From: Peptoniphilus timonensis JC401
GTDB taxonomy: Bacteria; Bacillota; Clostridia; Tissierellales; Peptoniphilaceae
NCBI RefSeq assembly: GCF_000312025.1
Contig: NZ_HE978595.1
Coordinates: 77,273-141,272 of the forward strand
Length of the DNA stretch: 64,000 bases
Reading direction: 5' to 3'
Each line of letters starts with the position of its first letter. The stretch's first letter is position 1. This document shows, piece by piece, positions 1 through 8,359 of the stretch. Position numbers and translations under genes: made by a program. The notes under the pieces are model-generated. The model did not search any database and had not been told where the DNA came from. It was given only the letters and a program-made list of their open reading frames with translations.

Positions 1-2
1 AA

Positions 3-830
3 TTTAGGCTTCCCGATGAAGTTGTGGAATATGAAGTTGAAAACATAAAAAAACTTGGAGTTAAATTTGAAAATAACTTTGTAATAGGAAGAACTGAAAC
101 TATAGACGACTTAATCAAAGAGGGTTTTGATGCAGTATTTATCGGTTCTGGTGCAGGACTTCCTAAGTTCATGAATATACCTGGTGAAAACTTAAATGGT
201 GTTTACTCTGCCAATGAATTCTTAACAAGAAACAATTTAATGAGATCTTTTGATGAAGAATACGATACTCCAGTAAATGTTGGAGAAAAAGTTGCAGTAA
301 TAGGTGGCGGAAATGTTGCAATGGATGCTGCTAGAGTTGCAAAAAGACTTGGCGCCGATGTTTCCATTGTCTACAGAAGAACTGAAAAGGAACTTCCAGC
401 TAGAACAGAAGAAGTTCACCACGCCAAGGAAGAAGGCATTAAGTTTGAAATGCTAACTGCTCCAGTGGAAATTCTTGGAGACGATGAAGGTTGGGTCAAA
501 GGACTAAAATGTCAAAGAAATGAGCTTGGCGAAGCTGATGCATCTGGCAGAAGAAGACCAGTTCCAATTGAAGGTAGTGAATATGAAGAAAACTTCCAAA
601 CAGTTATAATGGCTCTTGGCACAAATCCAAACCCACTAATTTCTTCCACTACAAAAAATCTTGAAATAGAAAATTGGGGCGGAATAATCGTAAATGAAGA
701 TTCTCAAACATCTCGTCAAGAAATCTTTGCTGGTGGAGATGCTGTAACTGGATCTGCCACAGTAATTCTTGCCATGGGTGCTGGTAAAAATGCTGCAAAA
801 TCAATTGATGAATTTTTGAGAAATAAATAA
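3..830 (+). CDS. gltD: NADPH-dependent glutamate synthase small-subunit-type flavoprotein, 3' part
   Basis: The reading frame is open from the window edge and begins with FRLPDEVV, so the gene starts upstream; internal GTG/ATG codons are not its start. The visible part has the FAD/NAD(P) oxidoreductase layout of GltD. There is an NADPH-binding Rossmann motif VAVIGGGNVAMDAARVAKRL, then YRRTEKELPAR, and a C-terminal FAD motif IFAGGDAVTGSATVILAMG. In this family NADPH electrons pass via FAD to glutamate synthesis. The same fold occurs in NfnB (electron-bifurcating ferredoxin:NADP oxidoreductase), which cannot be excluded because the N-terminal Fe-S part and partner gene lie outside. The gene ends at TAA and is followed by a large hairpin element. 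Confidence 0.85.
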   Translation, partial: FRLPDEVVEYEVENIKKLGVKFENNFVIGRTETIDDLIKEGFDAVFIGSGAGLPKFMNIPGENLNGVYSANEFLTRNNLMRSFDEEYDTPVNVGEKVAVIGGGNVAMDAARVAKRLGADVSIVYRRTEKELPARTEEVHHAKEEGIKFEMLTAPVEILGDDEGWVKGLKCQRNELGEADASGRRRPVPIEGSEYEENFQTVIMALGTNPNPLISSTTKNLEIENWGGIIVNEDSQTSRQEIFAGGDAVTGSATVILAMGAGKNAAKSIDEFLRNK

Positions 831-845
831 TTCTATATAAAAGTT

Positions 846-1000
846 AAAAAACCTCTTGCAAAGAATATCCTATGTAAAAAATTGTGTAGTTTTCAAATCG
901 AAAAACTTCGGCTAAAATCGCACTGTATGAGCGTAAGCGAGTTTGAGATTTAGAAAACACCAATTTTTGTAATGAGATATTCGTGCATGAGGTTTTTTTT
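846..1000. repeat. 155-bp imperfect palindromic element between convergent genes
   Basis: The left arm (about 846-892) starts AAAAAACCTC and the right arm (about 953-1000) ends GAGGTTTTTTTT. The two arms are imperfect reverse complements over about 47 bases. The core holds TGAGCGTAAGCGAG, which is GC-richer than its surroundings. The T run lets it act as a terminator for the upstream flavoprotein gene, but the arms are far longer than needed. A MITE-like or REP-like element is possible. No second copy was seen in this window. Confidence 0.6.
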
Positions 1001-1035
1001 ATAATATAAGAGTCATTGCTCTTCCCTATTTCATA

Positions 1036-1340
1036 TTATTTTTTAAAAATACAAAGCCAAACTGCTCTTTCTTGCCAAGACACCCTGTGAATTTCATGAG
1101 CTTTTATCTCTAAACTATCTCCTTCACTTAATTTTATAAGTCTCCCATGGCTATATTCTATATTAGCTGATCCTCTTAACAAAAATACAATTTCAAGTTC
1201 ATCCTGATCATAAAAATCTGTAACTTGATTAAGTGACATTGTTCTAATAATCCTTAAACTTTCATCTTCATAAATTTTTCTTCAATTTCTTTTTCTTCAG
1301 AAAAGTTTATATTTTTAAAAATATTGTATAAGTCCTTCAT
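1036..1340 (-). CDS. Small cupin-domain protein, frameshifted in this sequence
   Basis: Two pieces of one small cupin are visible. An N-terminal piece from ATG at 1340 (MKDLYNIFKNINF...) stops early. The next frame gives YEDESLRIIRTMS and then FYDQDELEIVFLLRGSA, GDSLEIKAHEIHRVSW and WLCIF. That order matches single-domain cupins of about 100 aa (wYDQdEnEwv-LlkGsA...GD...IpAh..HrV). Adding one base in the T5 run at 1275-1279 joins the pieces into 101 aa. Without the correction only an internal 67-aa ORF (1036-1239) remains. The family binds a metal in a beta-barrel, but its substrate is unknown. It is convergent with the flavoprotein gene. Confidence 0.65.
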
Positions 1341-1421
1341 TCTTTTATTATAACATGATTTTTATTCTCAATTTATAATTGTAAAAGTATTTGTTATAAT
1401 TATAAAAAAAAGAGGTGCAAA

Positions 1422-1898
1422 ATGTTTAGACAAATGAGAAGAATAAAGCAAGAGCTTCCCCTCGATGAAGCTAAAAAATTACTTTTGAAAAATAAAAGAG
1501 GAGTCATCTCCTTTAATGGGGATAATGACTATCCCTATTCCCTTCCAATAAATTATTTATACGATGCCGAAGAAAATAAATTATACTTTCATGGCGCAAA
1601 AAGTGGTTACAAACTTGACTGCATTAAAAATAATAACAAGTCCTCTTTTGTAACTTATGGCGACGAAGAGCTTTCTGACAATGGCTGGTCCTTTTACCTT
1701 AAAAGTGTGGTAATTTTTGGAAAAGTCGAAATAATTGAAGATAAAGAACTTGCAGCAAAAAAATTAAGTGAGCTTGCAGAAAGATATTATCCCTCACTCC
1801 AAGAAGTCCATGCTACTATGGAAAGAAGTTTTGATAATGTCCTTGTTTATTGTCTTAATGTTGAACATATGACTTGCAAAAAAGTCCACGAAAAATAA
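1422..1898 (+). CDS. Pyridoxamine 5'-phosphate oxidase-like flavin-binding protein (NimA-like)
   Basis: This is a 158-aa split-barrel flavoprotein of the PNPOx-like/NimA group, with a usual length for the family. The N-terminal MRRIKQELP leads into a strand with GVISFNGDNDYPYSLPINY. FHGAKSGYKLDCI follows, the typical segment that contacts the flavin phosphate, and then SVVIFGKVEIIED. Related proteins bind FMN or heme, and some reduce 5-nitroimidazoles; the physiological substrate is not known. The RBS AGAGGTG lies just before the ATG. The gene stands alone and ends in a perfect hairpin shared with the convergent transporter. Confidence 0.8.
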   Translation: MFRQMRRIKQELPLDEAKKLLLKNKRGVISFNGDNDYPYSLPINYLYDAEENKLYFHGAKSGYKLDCIKNNNKSSFVTYGDEELSDNGWSFYLKSVVIFGKVEIIEDKELAAKKLSELAERYYPSLQEVHATMERSFDNVLVYCLNVEHMTCKKVHEK

Positions 1899-1917
1899 TA
1901 AATATCTTCACTATAAA

Positions 1918-1940
1918 AGCCAAGGCAAAAAACCTTGGCT
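1918..1940. terminator. Bidirectional hairpin terminator
   Basis: A perfect 8-bp stem AGCCAAGG / CCTTGGCT encloses a CAAAAAA loop, with AT-rich flanks. It separates the PNPOx-like gene from the convergent BASS transporter. Confidence 0.75.
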
Positions 1941-1946
1941 AATTCT

Positions 1947-2903
1947 TTATATATTTAATTTAACTTCTTCAAGTCGTTTTTCCCTTTGACTTTCTCTATA
2001 ATGGGCAAAAATTGAACCAATTAAGTTTTGAACTACAGAGAAAATTGCACCAGGAAGTGCTGCTAGTGGATTCATTGCAAAGTTTGTATTTGCAAGAACT
2101 ACTGCAAGACCTGAGTTTTGTGTTCCCACTTCAATGGCAAGAGTAGACTTTTTATCATAATCAAGTCCAACTATTTTTCCTAGTCCTAGACCAATCATAA
2201 GTCCCAAAAAATTGTGAATAATAACAACTCCAAAAACTAATAAACCAGAAGTCATAATTTTTTCTGCATTAAGTCCAACAATAGCAGCAATTATTAGGGC
2301 AATTGCCACAGATGATATAAGTGGAAAAATAAAATCTATTTTCTTTAACTTTTCCTTTAAAAGAGTATTGGCAATAATTCCAAGTCCCACTGGTATTACT
2401 ATAACTTTTACAATAGACATAAACATTGATATGAAGGAAACTTCAACCAAAGATCCTGCCATAATATAGACAAGAAGTGGTGTCAATATTGGAGCAAGTA
2501 AAGTTGATGCTACTGTAAGTAGTACAGAGTAAGCCAAATCCCCTTCTGCTATGTGACTCAAAACATTTGATGCAGTTCCACCTGGACAAGTCCCAACAAG
2601 GATTACTCCAAGGCTTATGTCCTTTGGCAGTTTAAAAATTACTGATAGGATTAGTGCCAAGAGGGGCATAATTGTGTACTGACAAAGGGCTCCCAAAAAT
2701 ATAAGTTTTGGTGCCTTTAAAAGTTCTTTAAAGTCCTTAACTTCTATGCTTGTTCCCATTCCAAACATGGCTGCTGCCAAAAAAAGAGCAGTGTAATTTG
2801 TCATACCCTTAAAGGCATTGGGATATCTCAAAGCACAAGCTGATAAAAATAATATTATTAAAATTAAGTATTTTTCTATATAGTGTGAAATTTTTCTAAA
2901 CAC
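1947..2903 (-). CDS. Bile acid:sodium symporter family transporter, possibly pantothenate-precursor importer
   Basis: This is a 318-aa membrane protein with about ten hydrophobic segments. The BASS landmarks are MFGMGTSIEVKDF early, the Na+-site loop VGTCPGGTASNVLSHIAEGD, and EVGTQNSGLAVVLA in the second half. It starts one base after the stop of panC and is cotranscribed with it. In Salmonella a BASS member (PanS) moves ketopantoate, so this pairing suggests uptake of pantoate or ketopantoate. That substrate is inferred from the neighbour only. Bile acid transport is unlikely in this context. Confidence 0.85.
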   Translation of the reverse strand: MFRKISHYIEKYLILIILFLSACALRYPNAFKGMTNYTALFLAAAMFGMGTSIEVKDFKELLKAPKLIFLGALCQYTIMPLLALILSVIFKLPKDISLGVILVGTCPGGTASNVLSHIAEGDLAYSVLLTVASTLLAPILTPLLVYIMAGSLVEVSFISMFMSIVKVIVIPVGLGIIANTLLKEKLKKIDFIFPLISSVAIALIIAAIVGLNAEKIMTSGLLVFGVVIIHNFLGLMIGLGLGKIVGLDYDKKSTLAIEVGTQNSGLAVVLANTNFAMNPLAALPGAIFSVVQNLIGSIFAHYRESQREKRLEEVKLNI

Positions 2904-2904
2904 G

Positions 2905-3739
2905 TCACACCTCGTAGAAAAAGTTGTCTATAAGTCTAGTATTTCCAAATCTAACAGCAAGAGCAACAAGAACATCTTTATCAATTATGTCTATGTCTTT
3001 TATCTCTTCTGTGTCAACAACTTGAACATACTCAATATCTGCAAGTTCTTCAGTCTTTATTTCATCTTCAATAATCTTTATTAAATCCTCTGCCTTCATT
3101 CCCTTTTTAATAGCAGCTTTTCCCTTTTCTAAGGCTCTATTTAAAACTGGAGCAGCCTTTCTCTCTTCATCAGATAGATAAACATTTCTTGATGAAATTG
3201 CAAGACCATCTTCTTCTCTTTTAATAGGACAAGGAATAATGTTGATTCCAAAATTTAAATCATAGACAGCTTTTTTTACAATTAGAAATTGTTGGGCATC
3301 TTTCCTGCCAAAATAAGCATTTGTAGGTCTAAAGATATTAAATAACTTAGTTAGAACAGTTAAAACTCCCCTAAAGTGAATTGGGCGAGTCTTGCCACAC
3401 AAGTTGTCCTTTAAATCTTCAATAGTTACATAAGTTTTGTGATTTTGATAAAACTCCTTTGGATCTGGCGTAAATACTGCATCTACCCCAGCATCTTCAC
3501 AAAGTTTAAAATCTCTCTTTTCGTCTCTTGGATAGGCCTCGTAATCTTCGCCTGGTCCAAATTGTGTTGGATTGACAAAAATAGAAACAATAACTACATC
3601 GTTATTCTTTCTGGCCTCATCAATTAGTGACTTATGTCCTTGGTGCAAAAAATCCCATAGTCGGAACTAAGCCCACGGACTTTTGGTAATTTCCCTTGGT
3701 AAATTCCAAAGCTTCTTCCACGTTTCTTAGTACTTTCAT
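2905..3739 (-). CDS. panC: Pantoate--beta-alanine ligase (pantothenate synthetase), frameshifted in this sequence
   Basis: PanC condenses pantoate and beta-alanine with ATP to make pantothenate in the cytoplasm. The gene starts at ATG 3739 (MKVLRNVEEALEF..) after RBS AAGGAGAG. It has VGLVPTMGF, the HQGH nucleotide motif (residues 32-35), FVNPTQFGPGEDYEAYPRD, FGRKDAQQ and the AISSRNVYL loop. A run of six A on the plus strand (3647-3652) has one base too many and splits MGF from LHQGH. Removing it restores a 277-aa protein of family length. As read here, translation would stop soon after the break. A structured leader with its own promoter lies upstream, and a BASS transporter follows. Confidence 0.9.
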
Positions 3740-3744
3740 TCTTC

Positions 3745-3833
3745 TCTCCTTAAAATTTATTTTGGAGAAATATTTACTTATAAATATTTAAGTACGGTTT
3801 ATAAAAATAATACCGTCTCCGGCAAATATTATA
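3745..3833 (-). promoter_or_regulatory. panC promoter and structured leader RNA (candidate translational switch)
   Basis: On the minus strand a TATAAT box (3833-3828) is followed 7 nt later by G at 3820, a likely transcription start. The leader then folds as a three-way junction. P1 is GGAGA (3820-3816) with TCTCC (3768-3764). P2 is ACGGT with ACCGT, carrying one bulged A and an upper TTAT/ATAA stem. P3 is TACTTA with TAAGTA. The 3' strand of P1 (TCTCC) is also complementary to the panC ribosome site AGGAGA (3750-3745). The two pairings exclude each other, the usual layout of a translational riboswitch. The -35 is weak. Confidence 0.55.
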
Positions 3834-3889
3834 GCAGATATAAAAAATTTTTAAAGTTAAAAAGGAAGCTTCTGCCTTATAATTTTATC

Positions 3890-4695
3890 TCACGCCATCT
3901 CTAAAATTTCAAAGGAATTTACTTTCTTTATCTCAACTATTCCATCTTTTAGTAAATCTTCTAATTTATTATCTTCTCCAAAGACTATTTTTATTTCATC
4001 TTTTAAAACCAAATCATAGGAATTTATATAATCTAAAATTTTTCTTCCTCTGATAAATTTTCATCTCTCTCATCTAAGTCCAAATTTTCCAATAAAAATT
4101 CCTCAATCCTTCCAAAGTTCATTATATTTTGAAGAACTCTATTATTTTCAGTAATTAAAAATCCCGGAAATTTTTTTATCCTGTAATCAAAAGTTTCCAT
4201 CCTATTTTGAAGAAATATATCCTGACTATTTTCATAATTAAAAATAAATTCTTCAAGATCCAATCCAAAGTCTTTTACAATTTCTTTTTGGACATCTATC
4301 TTAAAAATATTTTTCTCAAAAATTATTGCCTCTTCCAAAATTTTTCTCATATATTTCTTAGAAATATCTTCATCAATTTCCTTTACAGATAGAAAGTACT
4401 TGTCCAGTGGATAGGATGACTTGTAATCTTCTGTAAAAAGTTCTGGTGGAGATGAAAAACCCTTCATATTTGTTATAGTACTAGTTGCCCTGTACATGTC
4501 ATAGAGAATTTTATTGCCTAATTTAATAGAATTTTTTTCCCTAAAATTTTGTGGCAAGAATTCTTCATAGTCGCCAATTAGTCCTCCCATTACAAATTCA
4601 TATTTAAAATTTTTATATTTTCTTTCAAATTTTCTGATTATTGGAAAAAGTCCCCACAAAAAGGGGTCCAACACATCTGTAAATATTTTTAACAT
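3890..4695 (-). CDS. DsbA/FrnE-like thioredoxin-fold protein lacking the CxxC motif, frameshifted in this sequence
   Basis: The start is taken at ATG 4695 (MLKIFTDVL) because AGGAGGG sits just before it; a longer ORF begins at 4722. The N-terminus aligns with DsbA-family proteins of the type FTDPLCPWCWG...P.L..L, followed by VMGGLIGDYEEF. Here the motif reads FTDVLDPFLWG, so both catalytic cysteines are absent (D and L in their places). A T5 run at 4039-4043 lacks one base. Restoring it replaces an early stop with a C-terminal ILDYINSYDLV...FEILEM segment ending at 3890, giving 268 aa. Without CxxC it is unlikely to be a disulfide oxidoreductase. A binding or adaptor role is possible but unproven. 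Confidence 0.7.
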
Positions 4696-4785
4696 AAGCC
4701 CTCCTAAAATTATTAATTTCATTATAACATTAAGCGCAAACTTCTTAAAATCAAGAAAATCTAATACTCTATAATTTCTGTCAAT

Positions 4786-4837
4786 ATACTATATCTAGTA
4801 TTTTGTAATTTACTTTACACACAATATGCTGTATAAT
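4786..4837 (+). promoter_or_regulatory. nrdDG promoter with two NrdR boxes
   Basis: Two 16-bp near-palindromes match the NrdR consensus (acaCwAtATaTwGtgt): ATACTATATCTAGTAT at 4786-4801 and ACACAATATGCTGTAT at 4819-4834. Their starts are 33 bp apart, close to three helical turns. A sigma-A promoter, TTTACT (4809-4814), 17 bp, TATAAT (4832-4837), lies between and under the second box. Binding there would block RNA polymerase, the known mode of NrdR repression. Confidence 0.8.
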
Positions 4838-4915
4838 TGATGTATTCGAAAAAGAAAATTAGGAGAAGATTTTCTTCTATTTTATATGTAAAATTAAGTA
4901 GAAAGGATGGGAACA

Positions 4916-7039
4916 ATGCCACAAGTTATAAAAAGAAATGGCAAAAAAGTTGATTTCGATATAAATAAAATCGTAATCGCTATAGAAAAAGCTATGCACT
5001 CAAGTTCAGGTGTATACATAGAAAATCAAGCTCTAGAAATTGCCAAAGAGATTGAAGAACTTGCACAATCTAAGGATATTCCCCTATCAATTTATGACAT
5101 TGAAGGAGAAGTTTATTACCGTTTGATCCAAAATGATAATCCTGCAACAGCTAGAGCCTATGAATCTTACAAGTCAGTTCAACAATTTAAACGTGAACAA
5201 AATACAACTGACGAAGATATTTTGGGACTTTTAAATGAAACTAATGATGACCTAATGGATGAAAACTCCAACAAAAATGCAGTTATAGCATCAACTCAAA
5301 GAGATTTAATAGCAGGAGAAGTTTCAAAGGATATTGCAAAGAGAAAAATGATTCCTGCTGATTTAGTTGAAGCTCACGATTCTGGTGCAATTCACATCCA
5401 CGATATGGACTATTTTATTCAGCCAATTTTTAACTGCTGTCTAGTTAACATGAAGGATATGCTAGATAACGGAACAGTTGTAAATGGAAAGATGATCGAA
5501 ACTCCAAAATCTTTTCAAGTTGCCTGCAATGTAATGACACAAATCATTGCACAAATTGCATCAAATCAATACGGTGGTCAAAGTATTAATTTATCTTGCC
5601 TTGGCAAATATTTAAGAAGATCTTATGAAAAGAATCTTTCTCTTGCCCTTGACACTCTAGGCGATATTGAACTTGCTGAAAAAATGGCAGATAAAATGAC
5701 TAGAAAAGATTTAGAAAGCGGCATCCAAACAATTCAATATCAAATAAATACCCTAATGACTTCAAATGGTCAAGCACCTTTTGTAACTTTATTTATGTGG
5801 CTTGAAGATAATGACCAATATGTAGATGAAGTTGCAATGATAATAGAAGAAATCTTAAAACAAAGAATTCAAGGGATTAAAAATGACGCAGGTGTCTATG
5901 TAACACCAGCCTTCCCTAAATTAATTTATGTTCTTGATGAAAACAATATAAATAAGGACTCAAAATATTATTATTTGACTTCCCTTGCAATAAGATGTAC
6001 TGCAAAGAGAATGTATCCTGACTATATTTCTGCAAAGAAAATGCGTGCAAATTATGAAGGCAATGTCTTTGCTCCAATGGGCTGCAGGGCTTTTCTTCCT
6101 CCTTACAAGGACGAAAAAGGAAATTACAAATTTGAAGGAAGATTTAACATGGGCGCTTGTTCTATAAACCTTCCTCAAATAGGCATCCTTTCTGGTGGAA
6201 ACGAAGAAAAATTCTTTGAAATTTTAGAAAAAAGATTAGACCTAGTTAAGAGAGTTGGTCTTCTTAGATATGAACACTTGAAAAAAGTTACAAGCGATTC
6301 ATCTCCAATTCACTGGCAACACGGTGCCATCTCAAGACTTGGAAAACACGAATCCATCGCTCCACTTCTTTTAAATGGTTACTCAACAGTTTCACTTGGC
6401 TACATTGGAATATATGAAGCAAGCGTCCTAGTTAAGGGCGTTAGTCATACAGATAAAAAAGGATATGACTTTGCCATGAGAATTATGGACACAATGAATG
6501 CCGCAGTAAAAAAATGGACAGAAGAATATGGAATTAAATTTACTCTTTATGCAACTCCTGCAGAATCACTTACACAAAGATTTTGCAATATCGACAAGGA
6601 AAGATTTGGAATTATTGAAAATGTAACAGACAAGGGTTACTACATCAACTCTTTCCATGTAGACGTTCGTGAAGAAATCTCTGCTTTTGAAAAGTTCAAC
6701 TTTGAATCAAAATTCCAAGACAAGTCAACTGGTGGTTGCATTTCTTATGTAGAAATTCCAAACATGGGCCACAACTTAGAAGCACTTGAGACAATCGTAA
6801 GATATATTTACGACAATATTCAATATGCAGAATTTAATACAAAATCTGACTATTGTTCTGAATGTGGTTTTGATGGAGAAATAAAATTAAATGACCACGG
6901 CGATTGGGAATGTCCACAATGTCACAACACTGACAGGTCAACACTAACTGTTGTAAGACGTACTTGTGGTTACCTTGGTGAAAACTTTTGGAACGAAGGT
7001 CGTACTAAAGAAATTAATGCAAGGGTGCTTCATATCTAA
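4916..7039 (+). CDS. nrdD: Anaerobic ribonucleoside-triphosphate reductase (class III), large subunit
   Basis: NrdD reduces ribonucleotides to deoxyribonucleotides without oxygen, using a glycyl radical. An N-terminal ATP-cone (VIKRNGKKVDFDINKI) gives allosteric control. The central barrel has HIHDMDYF and GGQSINL. The C-terminus has a zinc site formed by CSECGF and CPQCH, and the glycyl-radical loop RTCGYLG about 25 residues from the end. The ATG at 4916 is preferred over 4907 because AAAGGA is spaced correctly for it; this gives 707 aa, normal for the family. It overlaps nrdG by one base (TAATG). Control by NrdR is indicated by the two boxes upstream. Confidence 0.97.
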   Translation: MPQVIKRNGKKVDFDINKIVIAIEKAMHSSSGVYIENQALEIAKEIEELAQSKDIPLSIYDIEGEVYYRLIQNDNPATARAYESYKSVQQFKREQNTTDEDILGLLNETNDDLMDENSNKNAVIASTQRDLIAGEVSKDIAKRKMIPADLVEAHDSGAIHIHDMDYFIQPIFNCCLVNMKDMLDNGTVVNGKMIETPKSFQVACNVMTQIIAQIASNQYGGQSINLSCLGKYLRRSYEKNLSLALDTLGDIELAEKMADKMTRKDLESGIQTIQYQINTLMTSNGQAPFVTLFMWLEDNDQYVDEVAMIIEEILKQRIQGIKNDAGVYVTPAFPKLIYVLDENNINKDSKYYYLTSLAIRCTAKRMYPDYISAKKMRANYEGNVFAPMGCRAFLPPYKDEKGNYKFEGRFNMGACSINLPQIGILSGGNEEKFFEILEKRLDLVKRVGLLRYEHLKKVTSDSSPIHWQHGAISRLGKHESIAPLLLNGYSTVSLGYIGIYEASVLVKGVSHTDKKGYDFAMRIMDTMNAAVKKWTEEYGIKFTLYATPAESLTQRFCNIDKERFGIIENVTDKGYYINSFHVDVREEISAFEKFNFESKFQDKSTGGCISYVEIPNMGHNLEALETIVRYIYDNIQYAEFNTKSDYCSECGFDGEIKLNDHGDWECPQCHNTDRSTLTVVRRTCGYLGENFWNEGRTKEINARVLHI

Positions 7040-7533
7040 TGAACTTTGCACAAATAAGAAAGTATGATGTTGCCAATGGCCCTGGCATAAGGACTACGAT
7101 TTTTGTCACAGGTTGCACTCACAATTGCCACAACTGTTTTAACGAAGAATACCAAGATTTTAATTATGGAGATACTTGGACTGACAAAGAAACAGAAGAA
7201 GTAATTAGATATTTAAAACTAGATGAAGTAAAGGGTCTCACACTACTTGGTGGTGAGCCCTTTCAAAATGAAATTGACCTCTTACAGGTTATTCGTGACA
7301 TAAAAAAAGAAGTCCAAAAGGACATTTGGATCTTCTCTGGCTATAGCTATGAAGAAATTTTAAAAGACCAGGACAAGAAGAAACTCCTAGAAGAGTGTGA
7401 CGTACTTGTTGATGGGAGATTTGTTGAAGCTCTAAAAGACTTAAAACTAAGATTTCGAGGATCTTCCAACCAAAGGATAATAGACATTCAAAAATCCTTG
7501 GATGAAAATAAAGTAGTTTTATTTGACTTATAA
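7039..7533 (+). CDS. nrdG: Anaerobic ribonucleotide reductase activating protein
   Basis: This is a radical-SAM activase that installs the glycyl radical on NrdD. It is 164 aa, standard length. The cluster motif CTHNCHNC (CX3CX2C) is near residue 26, GPGIRTTIFVTGC precedes it, and LLGGEPF is the SAM-binding GGE segment. The start codon overlaps the nrdD stop, so the two are translationally coupled. A strong bidirectional terminator follows. Confidence 0.96.
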   Translation: MNFAQIRKYDVANGPGIRTTIFVTGCTHNCHNCFNEEYQDFNYGDTWTDKETEEVIRYLKLDEVKGLTLLGGEPFQNEIDLLQVIRDIKKEVQKDIWIFSGYSYEEILKDQDKKKLLEECDVLVDGRFVEALKDLKLRFRGSSNQRIIDIQKSLDENKVVLFDL

Positions 7534-7585
7534 TATTTTAAATTTTGAATTTTTATCTTATCATAAACAAAAACATAAAAGACAA

Positions 7586-7619
7586 AAAAGGATGCAGCCA
7601 CATAAGCTTGCATCCTTTT
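7586..7619. terminator. Bidirectional terminator
   Basis: AAAAGGATGCA pairs perfectly with TGCATCCTTTT (11 bp, 12-nt loop), with A and T runs on both sides. It serves nrdDG on plus and the toxin operon on minus. Confidence 0.85.
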
Positions 7620-7623
7620 CTTC

Positions 7624-7899
7624 TTACTGTTTTTTATAATGACCCTTACATTGAAATATAACCACTGTATCTTCCTCAATCAAATAAACTATTCTGTTCT
7701 CTTTGTCTATACGTCTGCTCCACAGACCTGACAAATTGTTTTTTAATGCTTCAGGCTTACCTATACCCTCAAAGGGGCTTCTCTTAATATCTTTAATTAT
7801 CTGATTTATTCTTCGCAAATTAACTTTATTTTTCTTTTGCCAATATAAATACTCTTGCCAAGCACTATAATCCCACTTTATATTTTTTATTTCACTCAT
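7624..7899 (-). CDS. yoeB: YoeB/Txe-family toxin
   Basis: A 91-aa RelE-superfamily mRNA interferase. It carries family landmarks in order: WDYSAWQEYLYWQ, INQIIKDIKRSPFEGIGKPE, LSGLWSRRIDKENRIVY and the C-terminal CKGHY with the conserved His-Tyr. YoeB cleaves mRNA on the ribosome under stress. It overlaps the antitoxin gene by 8 bases, the normal order antitoxin then toxin. All key residues are present, so the toxin should be functional. Autoregulation by the pair is expected from the family. Confidence 0.93.
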   Translation of the reverse strand: MSEIKNIKWDYSAWQEYLYWQKKNKVNLRRINQIIKDIKRSPFEGIGKPEALKNNLSGLWSRRIDKENRIVYLIEEDTVVIFQCKGHYKKQ

Positions 7900-8146
7900 C
7901 TATAATATCTCTTTCAATAAGTTCTAGTTTCCCATTTTTATAATCATTATATTTCTTTTCAAGATAATCTATGTTTTCTTTGCTATAAAAAGGATCTGCT
8001 GTTAATTCAAAGGGGATTTTATTTTCTCTTGCAATTTTTTTCAAATAAACATTTATTGCAGAAGACATAGAAATTCCAATTTCTTGACAAACTCTCTCTG
8101 CTCTTCTTTTAACATCTTCATCTACTCTAACATTAATTTGTACCAT
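7892..8146 (-). CDS. relB: RelB/DinJ-family antitoxin
   Basis: An 84-aa antitoxin. The N-terminal ribbon-helix-helix MVQINVRVDEDVKRRAERVCQ with GISMSSAINVYL is typical of RelB/DinJ DNA-binding domains. The C-terminal part (ADPFYSKENIDYLEK...) is the toxin-binding tail. RBS AGGAGATG precedes the ATG. It overlaps yoeB by 8 bases. The AT-rich upstream region (8150-8250) should hold the autoregulated promoter, but I could not fix an operator. Confidence 0.92.
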   Translation of the reverse strand: MVQINVRVDEDVKRRAERVCQEIGISMSSAINVYLKKIARENKIPFELTADPFYSKENIDYLEKKYNDYKNGKLELIERDIIDE

Positions 8147-8302
8147 AACATCATCTCCTTAAACTAATTTTATCATGTTTATAGTATTTGTAAATACATT
8201 TGCTATAAATATTTTAGTTGTATTATTCAATAATATATTCCTAGCTATAATCTTTTACATAAATTTTGCACAAAAATTAGGACGACAAAATAAAAAAGCA
8301 AA

Positions 8303-8327
8303 AAGAGCCTGGTAAAACCAGACTCTT
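8303..8327 (-). terminator. Terminator of the pilus/sortase operon
   Basis: On the minus strand AAGAGTCTGGT pairs with ACCAGGCTCTT (one mismatch) around a short loop, followed by a T-rich stretch. It lies just past the last sortase gene. Confidence 0.8.
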
Positions 8328-8359
8328 AACTTCTTTATATTCTAAAAAATTTAAACAAA

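Noticed and set aside
7624..8146. YoeB/RelB pair as a novel system
   Set aside because: All motifs fit the ordinary, well-described family.
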